NCBI GenBank assembly: GCA_951802195.1
Contig: OX637630.1
Span: forward strand, 434,001 to 498,000
From: Tausonia pullulans
Taxonomy: Eukaryota; Basidiomycota; Tremellomycetes; Cystofilobasidiales; Mrakiaceae
Length of the DNA: 64,000 nt
Direction: 5' to 3'
The notes under the pieces were generated by a model. That model made no database searches. It was not told the DNA's origin and saw only the letters and a list, made by a program, of their open reading frames with translations. The position numbers and the translations under genes were made by a program. Of the stretch, positions 51,670 to 64,000 are shown in pieces (the first letter of the stretch is position 1; each line of letters begins with the position of its first letter).

Positions 51670-53878
51670 TCAGGTCCGCCCGAACAGGTGCGAGAACCAG
51701 GCCTTCATCCGCTCCATCCAACCACCCCTGTAACCGTTATCCCTGAGCCTCTCCCCTCGCCACATCCTGCCCGTGCCCGCGCCCTCGAGGATGCCCTTCC
51801 CCAAGCGCTTCCCACCCTCCCCCCGGCCCTCCTCGATCGCACTCGCAGTCCCCGGCGGCCCAATGTATGGAAACCTCGTGTTCTTGCTCGTGGCTTTAGT
51901 GATGTGCTCCGGAAAGAGCGCGCAGAGCCTTCCAAGTTCCGGGTCCGTCAGCAACGAAGGCGAGATCCACGTTCGCCATCGGGGGAGGAGTCGATCGAAG
52001 TCATCGTCCTCGCCTGTGGAGGAGAGAGCGGAAGAACAGGCTTCGTCCCCATAGTCAATGTCGTCATCGAGTAGAGCGTGCTCCGAGATGGACGGCGAGC
52101 CAAATGAGCCGAGGCGGCCGGGACCGCCTCCTCCTCCGTTGAAGGAGGAGATGGACGGCCGGCCGCGCGCGGGGAGAAGGAGGCTGTCCTCTGCGCCTGG
52201 GGTCGTTGGCTCGCGCGAGTCCGCTGAGGTGTGGCTCGTCGAGCGAGACGAGAGCGAGTTCGTCGGCTGGAGCGTCAAGCTCGGGTGTGGCCTGATTGGT
52301 GGCGGTGGGGCGGGTCCACGACGGCCCACTGAACCATGAGGAGGAGGGATGGGCGGAGGTGGCTGTCGAGCAGCGCCGCCCTTTTGTTGTTGTTGAGCGT
52401 TGGGGTCGGAGAAGGGATCGGATGAGGCTCGTCGCCGGGAGGTATGGAAGTTGCTCGCTACCGTTGGAGGCGGGGGTGCCTTACCCCTGCGACCGCCACC
52501 ACCCGATGGAGCGTCCCGGAGAGGCGAAAGCGGGTCATTCGGCATGGCCGGAGACCCTTCCTCTGGCGTAGAACGAAGTTCCTCCAAGTCCGCGCTGCGA
52601 CCGAACGGCGCGCCGGCGGTCGTCCGAGGAGAGGAGAAGGATCGCGAGGCACCACGCGCCGCAAACGGATGCGCTTGGGGTGGCATCAGAGGGGCTGGAC
52701 GAGAACGGCGACGAGGCTTAACCTTGCGCGGGATGTCTTCGAAGCCAAGAACCTGGAGATAGGAAGAGAAGGAAAGAAGGAGCCGCATCAGCTTGAGGCA
52801 CGCGACGCGAGAGAGGTATCCCTACGCACTCCTTTGACAATGGCGATGGCCTCAACCATAAAGTCCTTGCCCCCGGCTTCCATCCAGACGGCTGAGCGAA
52901 AAGAAGAGGAGACAGCACGTCAGGCCTCAGTCTCAACCGGCTTGTTATCCCCCCTCCACCCTGTTCACAAGCGCTCGCTGACTCACCATCGTCGACCTCC
53001 CACTCGACCCTGCTCTGCCCAGCACCACCCTGCGCCTCCGGCACCGTCTGAAGCCTGAGCGCAGTGTATAGAGCGACGAAGAACGGCGCCGGTCCAACAT
53101 TGTTCTTCCCCGCGTGCGTCTCGAGGAAGCCCTTGAGACGGTCGTGTCTCTCCTTCTTGGCGGAGGCGCCCCTCGGGTCCCTTCGGTTCTGGATCTGCAG
53201 CGCCCCTCCAGGGTCGGTCCCTCTCAGAAGGACCTCAAACTCATTCCTCCTCCTCGTCTCCTCGTCCGCGTGGTACTGAGCCCTCACCGCCGCCTGGACG
53301 CGCGTAAAGGCCGCCCGATGGGAAGGAGGGATCTCCTGGACGGTGCGTTCGATGTAACGGGCCGACCTGGGGTCCTGCTCGTAGTACAACGCCCGGCAGT
53401 GCTCCGCAAAGCGCTCAATGTCCGCTGGAGCAGGCGACGACGCGTTCTGAGGGGCCTTGGAGTAGATGGAGACCGACCCGGGCGTCGGGGACTGCATCGG
53501 AAGAAGTGGAGGAGGCGGTGTTGAGCGTCCGCACGCGCCGGGCGACACGAACGGTGGGCGAGGGTACGATGACCGGTCGAGCGAGTCCCTCCCGACGGCT
53601 GACGACAGCGGTGGTGGTGTCCCCGTTCCGAAGGTGGGTCGCGTAGGTGGGGGCGAGGCGAGGCCGAGTCGCTGGTGGCTCGCCATAGGCCGCCCCCCTG
53701 CCGCGTTCGAGGAGGACGTTGACGAGGCAAGGTTCGACTGGACCGTCGGCGGAAGGTCGTACATGGGCTTAAACACCGGCTGATGAGCGCCCGGCCGGAC
53801 GGGCGAGGGTGCATGGAAGGCGACAGACCCGGCAGACGAGGCGGCGTAGTGGCGGGGCCCATATGACTGGGAGGCCAT
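51670..53878 (-). CDS. Hypothetical Pro/Ser-rich protein, 678 aa
   Basis: Three exons: 52987-53878, 52830-52891 and 51670-52752, with introns of 95 and 77 nt, in frame. The family is not recognised. A globular block in the middle looks conserved-like: IERFAEHCRALYYEQDPRSA, IPPSHRAAFTRVQAAVRAQY, GPAPFFVALYTALRL, RVEWEVDDAVWMEAGGKDF and MVEAIAIVKGVLGFEDIPRK. It is flanked by disordered Pro/Ser/Gly-rich segments with PPPP motifs that could bind SH3 or WW domains. The C-terminus (WMERMKAWFSHLFGRT) could be an amphipathic helix. A long CT-rich tract on the sense strand precedes the start. Function is left open. Confidence 0.6.
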
Positions 53879-54758
53879 GGTTGTTGGGGATTCAGAAAGG
53901 AGCAAAGGGGGAAGAGAAGGGAGGGGGGAGTGGGAGGGCGAGGGCCAGCTCGCGGAGAGAGAGAAGGAAGAGGGTGGTCGAAGGGGCGATTTCGAGGGGG
54001 CGGGCGAGGAGAAAGAGGCCCAGGGCGAGAGGTGATTTGCAGAGGAGGAGAGGGGAGAGAGTGTGGAGAGGGGAGGGGGAGAACACAGAGAGCACGGTTC
54101 GGGGTGAGAGGCAGGAAGTGACGAAGGAGTGGAGGAGAGACGGAGAGGATGATGGGTTGGTGGAGGGGGGGGGGGAGCGTGAAGGAGACAAACGACGCGC
54201 GGTGACCAAGAAAGGCAAAAGCAACGGGCGAGTTCGGACGGACTCCGGCAGCTGCAAAGCCATCACTCAGACGAAGGCGTTGCGCCACTGCCGCACGTCC
54301 GGCACGCGACCAGGAAGGCTGCCTCTCCTGCTAGCCTGACGTGTACTGGGGCACGCAACAAAATCAAATGCTCCACTCCTTGCTCTCGTTTGCTCTCGGC
54401 GCACATTTTGCTGTCACGTGGCAAAGAACGCAACCGCCGCTCCACGCGAGCGCGCGCATGCCAAACACCTCCCGTGCTGGTACCCGTCAAGGAATTGCCC
54501 GTCCGACATGGGGCCTCCACCTGTATTCCCCCTGCGAAGCCACCCGGTCGAACTTGGGAAAGTGCTGGTGCAGTCCACGATGCTCCATCTACAAACCTCT
54601 GCGAGTGAAGGACCATGCACAGGGACCAACGCTGACAATTCATCGAGCTGAGACAGCAGCCGCGCACGCTGTCGCTCCCGAAGATGGAGCTGTCCGCGCC
54701 TTACTGATGTTCCGGCCCAGCCTTGTTGCAATATGAATACGTTTCCATATAATCATTT
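53879..54758. other. Intergenic with ~290-bp polypurine tract
   Basis: From about 53884 to 54175 the plus strand is almost only A and G (CT-rich on the sense strand of the gene that starts at 53878). The rest (54180-54758) holds no supported gene; an open frame at 54341-54736 lacks family features. It separates the proline-rich gene from the RRP40 stop. Confidence 0.5.
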
Positions 54759-55796
54759 CTACTCTCCGAGGATCCCATCGATCCCATCAAGCCACTGCCC
54801 AAGGCTCTCGACCTTTATCCGGCCAGCGTCGACCTCCCCAATTGCCCGGCCAAGCGCGATCGTCTGCTTGACCTCCTGGGCTTTCACCCAGACCTGACCA
54901 TTCATCCCGATGGCTGTCTCGAAGGGGAATCGGGCAGCGACTGTGGCGAGGAGTGGGTACGTCGGAAGGAGAAGCCTTTGAAGGGAATGGTTCGTTAGCA
55001 TACATGCACATGCAGAAACCTGCATATACACGCCCTGTCCGCAAGAACGACTCACCTCCGTGCCATCCGAAGCGAACACGAGACGACCATGCCACCCTTG
55101 AGCTCCTCGAACCCTTCTGACTTGCGCGTCGTCGCGTCAAAGCACTCCAGCTCGGGCTCCATGTCCCGGTTCGCCAGCGAGACGCGTGCATATACCAAGC
55201 TTCCGACCTGGGGCAAAAACAGAAAAGGGCCTTGGTTCAGTCGACAAGTCCACGAATGATTGCTGCCTCCAATCAGTCGGCCTGGGGACGACGATGACGG
55301 GGGCGCGACACGTTCGGCCACCCAACCACCAAAGCTCGCTCGTTCGCACGTGTACGCGTCTACGCACCTTCAGGTTCGGCTTGTTCCTCTTCGTTGCTCC
55401 CTCGAATGCAAGCGCATCAAGACTCGCCATCTGCGACGAGCCAATGTCGACGCGGTAGCCCTCGGCATGGCGGGCGACAATGGTACCAACGACACTCTCC
55501 TGGGCAGCAGGAATGTACTGCCAACACGATGCAGGCCAACGTCCCGTCAGCCCAGCCACTCAGGCAGAAGGAAGTTAAGTCCGCCTCAGCAGCGGACTCA
55601 CCCGCTTGCCCTTGCCCTCAACCCAGACCTTCTTGCCCGCCTTGTCCGAACCGAGGACGCCTGCCCGCGTAGCGACGAAGAAGCCGGTGGACGACGACCC
55701 ACGGGTACTCGTCTGAAGGACGCCGGGGCCGAGCTTGGCGACTTGGGACGTCGACGCTGAGGGGAGGGCGTCGCCGGGAAGAAGGACGGTGGCCAT
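54759..55796 (-). CDS. RRP40: Exosome cap subunit Rrp40 (EXOSC3)
   Basis: Rrp40 is an S1/KH-type RNA-binding subunit of the nuclear and cytoplasmic RNA exosome. Four exons: 55602-55796, 55368-55517, 55056-55207 and 54759-54975; 237 aa, close to the family's usual size. Landmarks: VVGTIVARHAEGYRVDIGSS, ASLDALAFEGATKRNKPNLK, VGSLVYARVSLANRDMEPEL (S1 domain), EELKGGMVVSCSLRMARRLL and FPFETAIGMNGQVWVKA with the GMNG element of the KH domain. The start at 55796 gives the short N-terminal domain. Introns are 80-160 nt with clear branch sites (TGCTAACG in the last). Confidence 0.95.
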
Positions 55797-56209
55797 GGTG
55801 TGAACGAAGGAAGGCTTAGAGAGAAATGGAGAAATGGAGAAGGGTGGGTTGTGGGTTCTTGATCGAGCGCTGGGCTAGCGTCTAGGTAGAAATGAGGTGG
55901 ATGGTGGTAGTCGATGGTGGTTGATATCACGACGAAGGGAGTCCAGAGACAGGTCCTTGCGGAAATTGCCCAGCGTGGGGGATGCGAAACGCCGGCCAGT
56001 CAGGCTGGTGCGCGCGCGCACTCGCGTTGGGTGACGCCGCGTGAGCTCAACGGCGGCGGGACGAGAGGAAGACAGACAAGGGCGAGGCGAGGCGATGGGC
56101 GAGTGGGCGAGCCCAAGGGTGTCCGCCGACCATCATCATCCATCCTATCCTCCTTCGCGCCGCGCCAGCCTCAGACGACGTCGTCCCCCTCCTCCTTCCG
56201 CGCCCCATC
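55797..56209. promoter_or_regulatory. Divergent promoter of RRP40 and the PWWP gene
   Basis: 413 bp between the two start codons, with CT-rich sequence on the plus strand just before 56210. No other gene supported. Confidence 0.45.
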
Positions 56210-58434
56210 ATGTCTTCCAAGAAGGGCTCCAAGGCCGCCGTCTCAAAGGTCTGCCTGCCATCCACCCTTCTGCCTGGATGACGCGCTGATGCAGTCTCCA
56301 TCGCGTCCTCACCGGCTCCCCTCCGCCGCTGCTCTCATCCGGTCTGCTTTCGCTGTCCGAATGACGCGCCCATAGGGGAATTTCGACATTGGGGACATCG
56401 TCCTCGCCAAGATGTCGGGCTTTCCTCCTTGGCCTGCAAAGGTGAGACACTTTCAGCGCTTTTAAGAGGTGGATGCGAGCGCCTGTCGACCGAGGCGCCT
56501 ACTCGTTCTTCTCACCCCGCCCGTCCTTGTCCTCGCCGCCTTCGCGGTCCCTTCTTCTGCCCTCCCCGCCGCCCCCTGCCCTTTGTTCTTGATGTTTGGA
56601 CGGGGTCATGACGCGCCGATGTCTTCTCCATCCAGTCGACGACGTGACTGATCGGCTTTCTCGCTTCCCTTTCCCTCGCCCAGGTCGTTGCTCCGACCGG
56701 TCTCCGCAAGGATGTTCTGAAGGCCAAGCCGCCCAAGGGCCAGTACCACCTTGTTCGATTCTACACCGAGGCCAACTTGTCTGCTGCTACAACTTTCTGT
56801 CTTCTCCCCTCTCAGCATCTTCGCTGACGACGTCTCTCTCTCTCTCCTGGACGACACGTTGCCTTTGTCCCTCGCGCCTTCTATTTCGCCCAGCTCGTGG
56901 TGCAAGCCCAATGACCTCACCCACCTCGATCAGGACAAGATCGACGCCTACCTCAACTCGGACAACAAGAAGAAGGATGGCAAGCTCCAGCGATCGTACG
57001 AGACTGCGAGGGACCCAGCCGAGTGGGAGGCCTCGCTGCAAGGCCCGGACGACGAGGACGAGGACGAGGAGGACGAGCTCGAGGAGGACGTTCCGGCCGC
57101 CACAGGCTCCAAGAGGAAGGCTGGCGGGTCGGACAAGAAGGAGACCAAGAAGCCCAAGGTTGAGAAGAAGCCCAAAGTGAGCGCTCCTCTCCACATGTCT
57201 CAGTCGCGTCCTCACGCGTGCGGCACCTGACGGACGCGTCGGTCAACCAACTTTCCAACTCTCGCAGTCCATCAAAAAGATCACGAAGACCAAATCATCA
57301 GTCGCCGTCGAGTCGGAAGAGGAGAGCGAGAAGAAACCGGCACCCAAGGCCACTGAGGATGGTACATCGTCGCTCCCATTACTGATGAGCGGAGGAAGAA
57401 GGAGGAGCGGAGGCGAGGCGATTCTAGCCTAATGCGGTTTCTCATTTGCTGACCGCTACCCTCACGCGTTTCACCTCGTTCTCGCCTACTCATCAGTCGA
57501 TGCCGGGTGAGTCTTCCGAGATGATGGCGTACCCGCAGCCTAGTTTATCCTTGACGTGACCCTGACGTCTCTCCTCTCTCGACCAGATCGGCCAAGGTCA
57601 GGGACTGGCGACACAAGCTCCAGCGTGCTTTCCTCGGCAAGGGACCTCCCAAGGCAAGCCTTCGCTTGTTCTGGCTGTTTCCACGCGCGGCGTCCTACTG
57701 ATATCTGGCACTTCCTTCTCCTATCCCCGTCCATTCACGCAGGAGGAAGATATGCCCGCCAACGACGAGGTCTTCACGACGATCGAGAACTACGATGCCA
57801 TGACCGTCGAGCAGCTCCAGGTGCTTCGTCTTTCCCTTCACTTGGCTGGCCATCTCGTCGCGCTGATGACGCGCCCACGCGTCGTTGACTGCATTTGTTG
57901 ACGCATACATCACCTTGCTAATCCATTTTTTTTGTGCATCCTCCTTCCTACAGACCTCCAAGATTGGCAAGGTCATGCGCAAGATCATTGCCCTCCCCGA
58001 GATCCCGCGAGAGGCCGACTTCAACTTCAAAGAGCGCGCCCAAAAGCTCATTAGCAAGGTTCGTCTGCTCGTTTTACCCGCCCCCTCTACCTGAATCTGA
58101 CATATATCTCGTCTCCACTCCATAGTGGCAGGCCCAACTGAACGCCGCCGGCTCAACTGAAGATGGGCCCGCCCCGGCCGCTAACGGCGCCGCCGCCTCC
58201 GAGAAGAAGGAGGGCTCCAGCGCCCCCGCGCCTACAGAGGAGACGACGAAGAGCGGCGCCGATGGCGAGGAGGAAAAGGGTGCCCCCGATACTGAGGCCG
58301 CTGTCCCTGTAGCTGTTGAACTGGAGAAGAGCAAGCCCGAGGTCGCAGACGCGACGATGGAGACGGCGGCGGTGAGCAATGCGGAGCCTCAGATTGAGCA
58401 CGCGGCGAACGCTGGGGGCGTCTACCAGCAGTGA
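56210..58434 (+). CDS. PWWP-domain protein with LEDGF/TFIIS-like helical domain
   Basis: Ten exons: 56210-56248, 56376-56441, 56684-56778, 56894-57176, 57268-57361, 57497-57506, 57587-57653, 57743-57820, 57954-58058 and 58126-58434; 381 aa. The PWWP domain begins FDIGDIVLAKMSGFPPWPAK and continues QYHLVRFYTEANFSWCKPND. A Lys/acid-rich linker follows. The C-terminal helical part VRDWRHKLQRAFLGK, YDAMTVEQLQTSKIGKVMRK and FKERAQKLISKWQAQL resembles the integrase-binding/TFIIS N-terminal domain of LEDGF/HDGF proteins. PWWP readers bind methylated histone H3 on transcribed chromatin. The tail is Ala/Glu-rich. Exon 57497-57506 is ten bases, and the intron after 57653 has a GC donor (GCAAGC). Confidence 0.82.
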
Positions 58435-61400
58435 ATTCTCTAGCCGGTGGTGGTGCCGAGGAGGTGAACGGGGTGAGGGAGAACTTGGGTGTTGGGAAAG
58501 AGGGGAGGCTTCCGTTCTTTTATCGAGGCCGGCTGGTTTGTCGATCTCGACCATCCTGCTCCCTCTTTTTCTCTCCTCTCCTTCTCTCCTCTCTTTCAGT
58601 CTTCCTCTTTCTCCTCTCCCCTCCTCTTTCTATCCTCTGTCTATCCTCTCCTCTTTCTGTTTTGTGCGCTGCCTGCCTCTCCTCTTTCCTAAACTGTAAT
58701 CCGATCCTCGCTTTTTTTTTTGTGAAGTCTGCAGACGCGTAAGCTGATCGTCCAGGCTCTTGCTCGCTCACTCAAGACAAAGGGTAGTAACGATGCAGGC
58801 CACTCTGGCCTTCTTTCTTTCTCTTTCCCTTCGGCTCCCATCCGCCAAGGGCCCGCCCCGGCTTATCTTTACAACGAACCATTTTTTACGAGGACGACGT
58901 CTCACCTCTCCTCCTACCTTCGTTTGTCTTTCTCGCCGACGGATCCTCGTTCCTCATCACCTTCTCACTTACTCCGCCCCGCCTTAATCCTTCGCTCCAT
59001 GTGCTCCGCCTGCACATCGTGACAAACCCCACCCTCCCCCTCAAACCCTCTTCAGACTCCGCCTAGATGAATCTTCCCTCCTCGATCTTCAATTCAGCGA
59101 GTGGGGTTCCAAATCCCCTTCCTCAGCTTGCTTGCACGTGAACAACCTGGCCAGGGGCCGCCCATCTTGTGCGTCAAAGCTCGGCTCGGCCGAATCTGCC
59201 TCCTTCGCCCTTTTGCTCAGTCAGACGCAGGAAAGGCCAGCACGCAGGAATGGCCAGCTTCCTCCGAAGTTGCCGCGTGCTTGTCCCTTCCGCGATGCCG
59301 TCCTCGGTCTCATGCGAAAGAGAGATGTCCGTACGTCCGAGGTGCTGCCTCTCGGAGCGAGCCGTTGGCTCAGACTTGGACTGACTCGCCGGAGAATCCG
59401 GTCTACATGGGAGACCCGTCAAACTCTGCAGGTTCCTCCGGCCAAATTCTTTAGGGAAATGGACCATCCTCTGCACATACATGTGTTTGATCACCCGTGC
59501 CGTAAGAAGGCCGATCTGCGATTCGACCCTCTTATCGAAGGCTCTCACACCTGCATAGTCAAATCCATGTCGAGGGACATGTCTCTTTAAGTCGACTGGC
59601 TTCTCACACCCATGAAACATAGCTCTTACACCTTTCCTGTCTCCTCCAGGAAAAGTCTCTCTAAGAATGGACGTCCACGTCCGCGCCGGTCGCCTTGTCG
59701 AAACCCGAGGCTCTCTCTCTGGCTAGCGCCCTTTGTCACAGGCGAGTCTGTTTATCGATGCTCTTGAAACAGTTTTGAGTTGCATGCAAGTATGACCTTC
59801 CCTTTGTTATTTCTGTGGAGGAAGTCGAAGGCGCGCGCCTCGGACGTCCCATCATCTCGCTTCGTCTTTGCGCGACCCCTCCCCCCGACAAAAAAAACCC
59901 GCTGGATATCGATCGGCTGTTGCAAGCGGAACTATGCAAATCCATTTTGAGACACTGCTCTATCCAAATCCTTTCCGAACTGCTGCTCTCTCTTCTCGTT
60001 CCTTATACCCTCGTTCTTGAACCGTTTCGGATTTGATTTGGGATGCTCAGTAGTCGAACTTGCTCGCTTTATCATTTATGCAGGCCATCTCGTCGTCCAA
60101 CAGTTGGATGAACGCGTGGTTGCTGTTTAAGCGCTCTGGGATGGACGACTTGAGGAGAGTCAAAAGGAGACGATGACGCGCTGGACGGGAAAGAGAAAGG
60201 GGGAAGGATGGATATCAGGAGATGGATTCGATTCGATGGACTATCGATTGTGTCACCACACCAAGCCATATCTGAACTCCCCAAGCTCCGAGGTTCTGAC
60301 CTATCGTGTAGTTGTGAGCTTTCACCATGCCTTCGACGAGCGGGACCTCAAGGATCAAGGATCGACGAGCTTTCTTTATGACCGCCTGAGAGAGGAGATC
60401 GTCGGGTTTAGTCCGGTGGAAGAAGGCGGCTCGCGAGATGACGGCAAACGCATCGAGAAGTCTTCCCGCCGTGCAATGGACAATAGTCTTCTTAGTACAG
60501 AAGGTGACTAGTTCGTGCCATTACAGTTCGGGGAAGAGCTCGATCTATGGCGGAGAGTCAGTCCGCTTACGCTGATCGAGGCCGGGCAGCAATGGCAACG
60601 TTGTCTCCGCCCTTCGCAGGAAGCTCCTTGATGTTCACCTCCGAAAGGTTGGATTGCTGAGAAGGTTGGGTCGCCATCAACCGCAAACTCAATGGCGGGC
60701 GCTCTGGTCGATCTTAGTACCTTCCTAACCATAGCAGGGGGATCGATCGTGGCACCGGTAGGGCTTAACGATGGATGAGATTCTCGATTTGGAAGTGGGT
60801 CGTGATTGGCGAGAGAGATGGCAATTGGTAGAGCGAAAGAGAAAGCGTCGAATCGGCCCCTTTTTGCAGCTATGTATCTCATCACGCTAACAATTCGCCA
60901 ATACCATGCATGGTACGCGCTTTCTCTGTTCGCCTCCACCTTTCTTTCTCCCGACATCAACTTCCCGCCAGGTCACAATAAGAGCACTAATGAGTAGTGG
61001 GTTCTCCTCAACAAATCAAAGAGCGACAACAGATGGAAAGACATAGATCATCGAGCTAGGAAAGAGCATCCAAGTATCTGTAGGTATCCCGCAAGAGTAG
61101 GGCAGAATGAGTCAGTTTCCCGTTCGAGAGCAAAGGATGAGACGAGCAGAGAAGAATAATGGTTCAGAGACGGGTTATTAAGCCGAATAAAATTTGTCCT
61201 CAACAGAGCTCCGGAGGGCGCTGTTTGCGGAATTAGCATGGAAATTTTATCATCATGACAGTGAGAAGGGGAGCAAGCGAAAGATCCCAATGCAAGCGCG
61301 CTTTCGAGCGGGTCGAGGCGAGTTTGGACGCGTAGGAACCAAGAAATAAAGCCTCGACAACATATCTGAGTAAAAAAGAGAACTCACAAAGAGTTTGAGA

Positions 61401-64000
61401 GTCGTATGCCAAGAGAGAGCTGTCGAAATGAGACGAGAAGAAGCGAGGTCGAGGTTGGAGGGAGAAAGGGCGGAGGCAGGGAGCTCTGCACGTCGACTTT
61501 TTGCCCTGAGGCAACGGCGCGCTTGGGCCTTCCTGTTGATTCTCTCCTTTCCCTTTGCCCGCACGCGCCATCTGTCCGGTGCTCGCGTTATGATCTGCGA
61601 ATGAGAGACTATTCCAACCAGTCCATCGAGTAAGTCGGGAATCGTAGCAGCTCTTGAAGATCTCAGAGGGGGAGCTGGGCTTCGTCATCTGGTCGGTTGG
61701 TTTGAGCCGGAGGAGCTTCAGCTCGCACGTGAGCTGCATGGCTATTGAGGCACCTTGTGACACACTCGCAAAGCAAAATGCATGCACGCAGACCCCCCTC
61801 ATAGGGTAGCTTGACCCTTGAGCTTGCTATGAGTCATTTCTTGTCCGTTCCGGAAGGACTTTCTGCTAAAACATAGATACCCCTTGGTACCGGCCTGTGC
61901 AGCTGACATACAGCACTGCGGCACGCCGCGCGCACCTCAGTGATTTCGAACCACGCTTACAACCGCTGCCGTCTCCGCAAGGAACGACCCAAACCCATAG
62001 CATGCGGAGACCACACTGTTCCTCCTATTACAGGGACATGAATGCAAAAACGAGCAGGCAGGACCCCGTTTCCAGGTCCGATCTCCGGAGTCACACCCGC
62101 CCGCACACACAGGACCAACCAAACCTCGCCAGGCTGTCGTTATCACATCACGACTACTTCCGTGTGCTGCCAATATCAGGTTTCCCCGAACCTGGGAGAG
62201 GTATCCTCGTCACTGGCTGCCGGATTGTCCCTGTTGTCGCGCCTTCATGGCCGACCTCTGTCTCGATCCTTGCCGTCAATCTTGAGCTAGCCCTTGACTA
62301 TCACTCATTAAAACTCATCCAGCTGCTTCATAAATTGACCTTCCACAGTAGAAAGTAGTCTTGCTGCTCGTTCGGTGGGTAGGGCAGCTACATCGCGACC
62401 TAGCTCTATAGTGAAAGATAGTCGGTGACCGCGCTGTCAGTCTTTTTCGAGAGGGGAGGTCATGAATGAGAGGAGGTACGGCATTCCCCACCCCCTCCAT
62501 CGGATTGCTCCAGGCGGACCGCAATCGCTGTCTGTACAGGGGTAGAAGACGGAGAATGCTTGCGCGCGTGAACAAGATGATACCGTAGCTGTTGCTGCTC
62601 GCTCGTTCCTGTCCTGATTCAGGTCAGGTCAAGGGGGGTCAGGCAAAATTGCGTATATGACGGAAATGAAACAATCAGCTTCGCCATTTAGTTGAATAAA
62701 GAGCGGAGTTTGTAGTCTCTGATCGAAAATGCAGGGCACTCTCGCCTTTTCCTGCTCGGCCTGGTGCCCCGGAAGGGGAAAGGAGAGAGAAGGACGGACA
62801 TAGATAGAGATTGAGAGCCATGCAGAGAGGATCATGAACAAGCGACAGATAGAGGAGCACCGGATGAGGAGACGGAGGCGGACCTTTTTCTTTTTTCTTC
62901 TTCTATCGTTCTCGGCCACAGAAAAAGACGGGCTAGTGGCGCACGCGTGCGCGTGTTCGCTGGCCTACGCCAGGAACGGACGTCGTCCCCTTTCTGCTCC
63001 ACCGCACATCCCCGCGCACAGCACTAGGAGTAAACATAGGAAGAGAGCGGTGAACGAAAAAGAGAGTCCACAGGGGAACAAACACGTGACGTGGGTTCTT
63101 GAGCCAAGACTTCGTCGGTTTATCGCCTGCTTTCCCGTCCATAGCCTCTATCCGCTCTCGGTTTTAGGATGCGGAGCTCAAGAGGGACCCAGCGCGGGTG
63201 TATACGCATGCAGACCAGGCCCCGTCGTGGCCGGCGGAGTGAGTGAGAAGGATACCGACGAGCAGAGAATGACTAGCTCCGTATTTGAGTAGGTCATCGT
63301 GGTCGTCGTCGCATGGTACTTCTGGCTGCAGCTGTGGACGGGGCCGTCGTCCGTGGGGTGGGCTCCAGGCATCCGGTGGCGCATTTTCAATGGCGGTCAC
63401 GGCAAATTACGCAGATCCCTCCCTCTCAGGCGCCACCGAGCTTGAGTGTTTCTCCTTTTTACCTTCGATGTGAGCGGCAAAGACGAAAGACAGGGGCGTT
63501 AGCCCAGACCTGCCAGAGAAAGAGTGGCGACAGGGGAAACAGACGGAAGGACAGACTCAGCGAGCCTGGGCTTTTCCGCTCGGGGAAAGCGGGGAAGAGC
63601 TTCCTGACTATGACATCCCACGATGAGATCCACCCCCTGGTCGGACGCAATTTTTGAGACTGGCCCGTCATCATCGTGGAGGGAGGTCCCCCCCATGGTG
63701 CCTTCTTTGCGCCTAGTGGACAAGAGACGAACAACGGTGCGCCATCGAGAGACGCCGAAAAGAGAGAAGATGTCTGCGAAGGGGGCTTCGGTTCCTTCCT
63801 TCCCCTTTCCCCCCCTTCCTCATCGCCAAAAAAACAAGCAACAGCGTAAATTGAAGCAGCCACGAGTAAGCTTAGGGGGATTCCCGCCCGCATGTTTCTC
63901 CGGGGCGCGGATGGAAGACGGACGGTCGCGGGGGCAGAGCGAGCTGAAGGCGGGCGGGGCGGGAGCGGGGCGCCACCTACGAGAAGAGGGAGGGCCTGGA
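58435..64000. other. 5.5-kb gene-poor stretch to the right edge
   Basis: 58435-58740 is the CT/T-rich 3' region of the PWWP gene. Beyond it, open frames up to about 190 codons exist on both strands, but none has recognisable domains. On the minus strand a protein-like frame without start lies at about 60212-60520 (CTKKTIVHCTAGRLLDAFAV, KKARRSLILEVPLVEGMV), with a short ATG-started frame upstream (MATQPSQQSNLSEVNIKELP, about 60567-60680). These may be parts of one unknown gene or its remains. No RNA genes or repeat families were recognised. Confidence 0.35.

Overview
The window looks like nuclear DNA of a GC-rich basidiomycete yeast, most likely Pucciniomycotina (a red-yeast or Microbotryomycetes relative). 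This is inferred from very intron-dense genes (up to 13 exons, introns mostly 50-100 nt, CTAAC or CTGAC branch sites), CT-rich sequence just before start codons, and typical fungal housekeeping genes. No species is claimed.

Left block (1-9060): a truncated EMP70/TM9 gene leaving the left edge, the NuA4 acetyltransferase ESA1 (eight exons), an intron-bearing tRNA-Gly, and a divergent pair, ELP6 (Elongator, minus) and ERV29/SURF4 (ER cargo receptor, plus). From 9061 to 11308 no gene is supported.

Centre (11309-36175): a one-directional array of LINE (non-LTR retrotransposon) copies, all transcribed leftward. Five 3'-end fragments, two of them fused to a ~100-bp minisatellite, are followed by four full-length copies (A-D, about 5.85 kb each) joined head to tail, with the poly(A) tail of one touching the 5' end of the next. 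Every copy keeps an open ORF1 (two CCHC knuckles) and ORF2 (APE endonuclease, reverse transcriptase, C-terminal zinc motif), coupled by TAATG. A, B and D look almost identical; C is diverged. The junctions share GGTGG/CCACC sequence that is also present in the element's own 5' end. The array stops 91 bp before a tRNA-Leu(UAA) gene.

Right block (36267-58434): tRNA-Leu, an ORC6-like gene with three ACGCGT boxes beside its start, a flavin-reductase-like gene, an unknown gene, an HSL-type alpha/beta hydrolase, TOA1 (TFIIA large subunit), a CLIP-170/Bik1 homologue, a proline-rich unknown gene, RRP40 (exosome) and a PWWP/LEDGF-like gene. From 58435 to the right edge (5.5 kb) only weak coding-like fragments are seen.

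Several genes use tiny exons (5, 6, 10, 11, 16 and 17 nt). In ERV29 and the CLIP-170 homologue the last intron sits so that retaining it would change a functional C-terminal motif. All exon structures are read by eye from frame, splice signals and family conservation; no transcript data were available.
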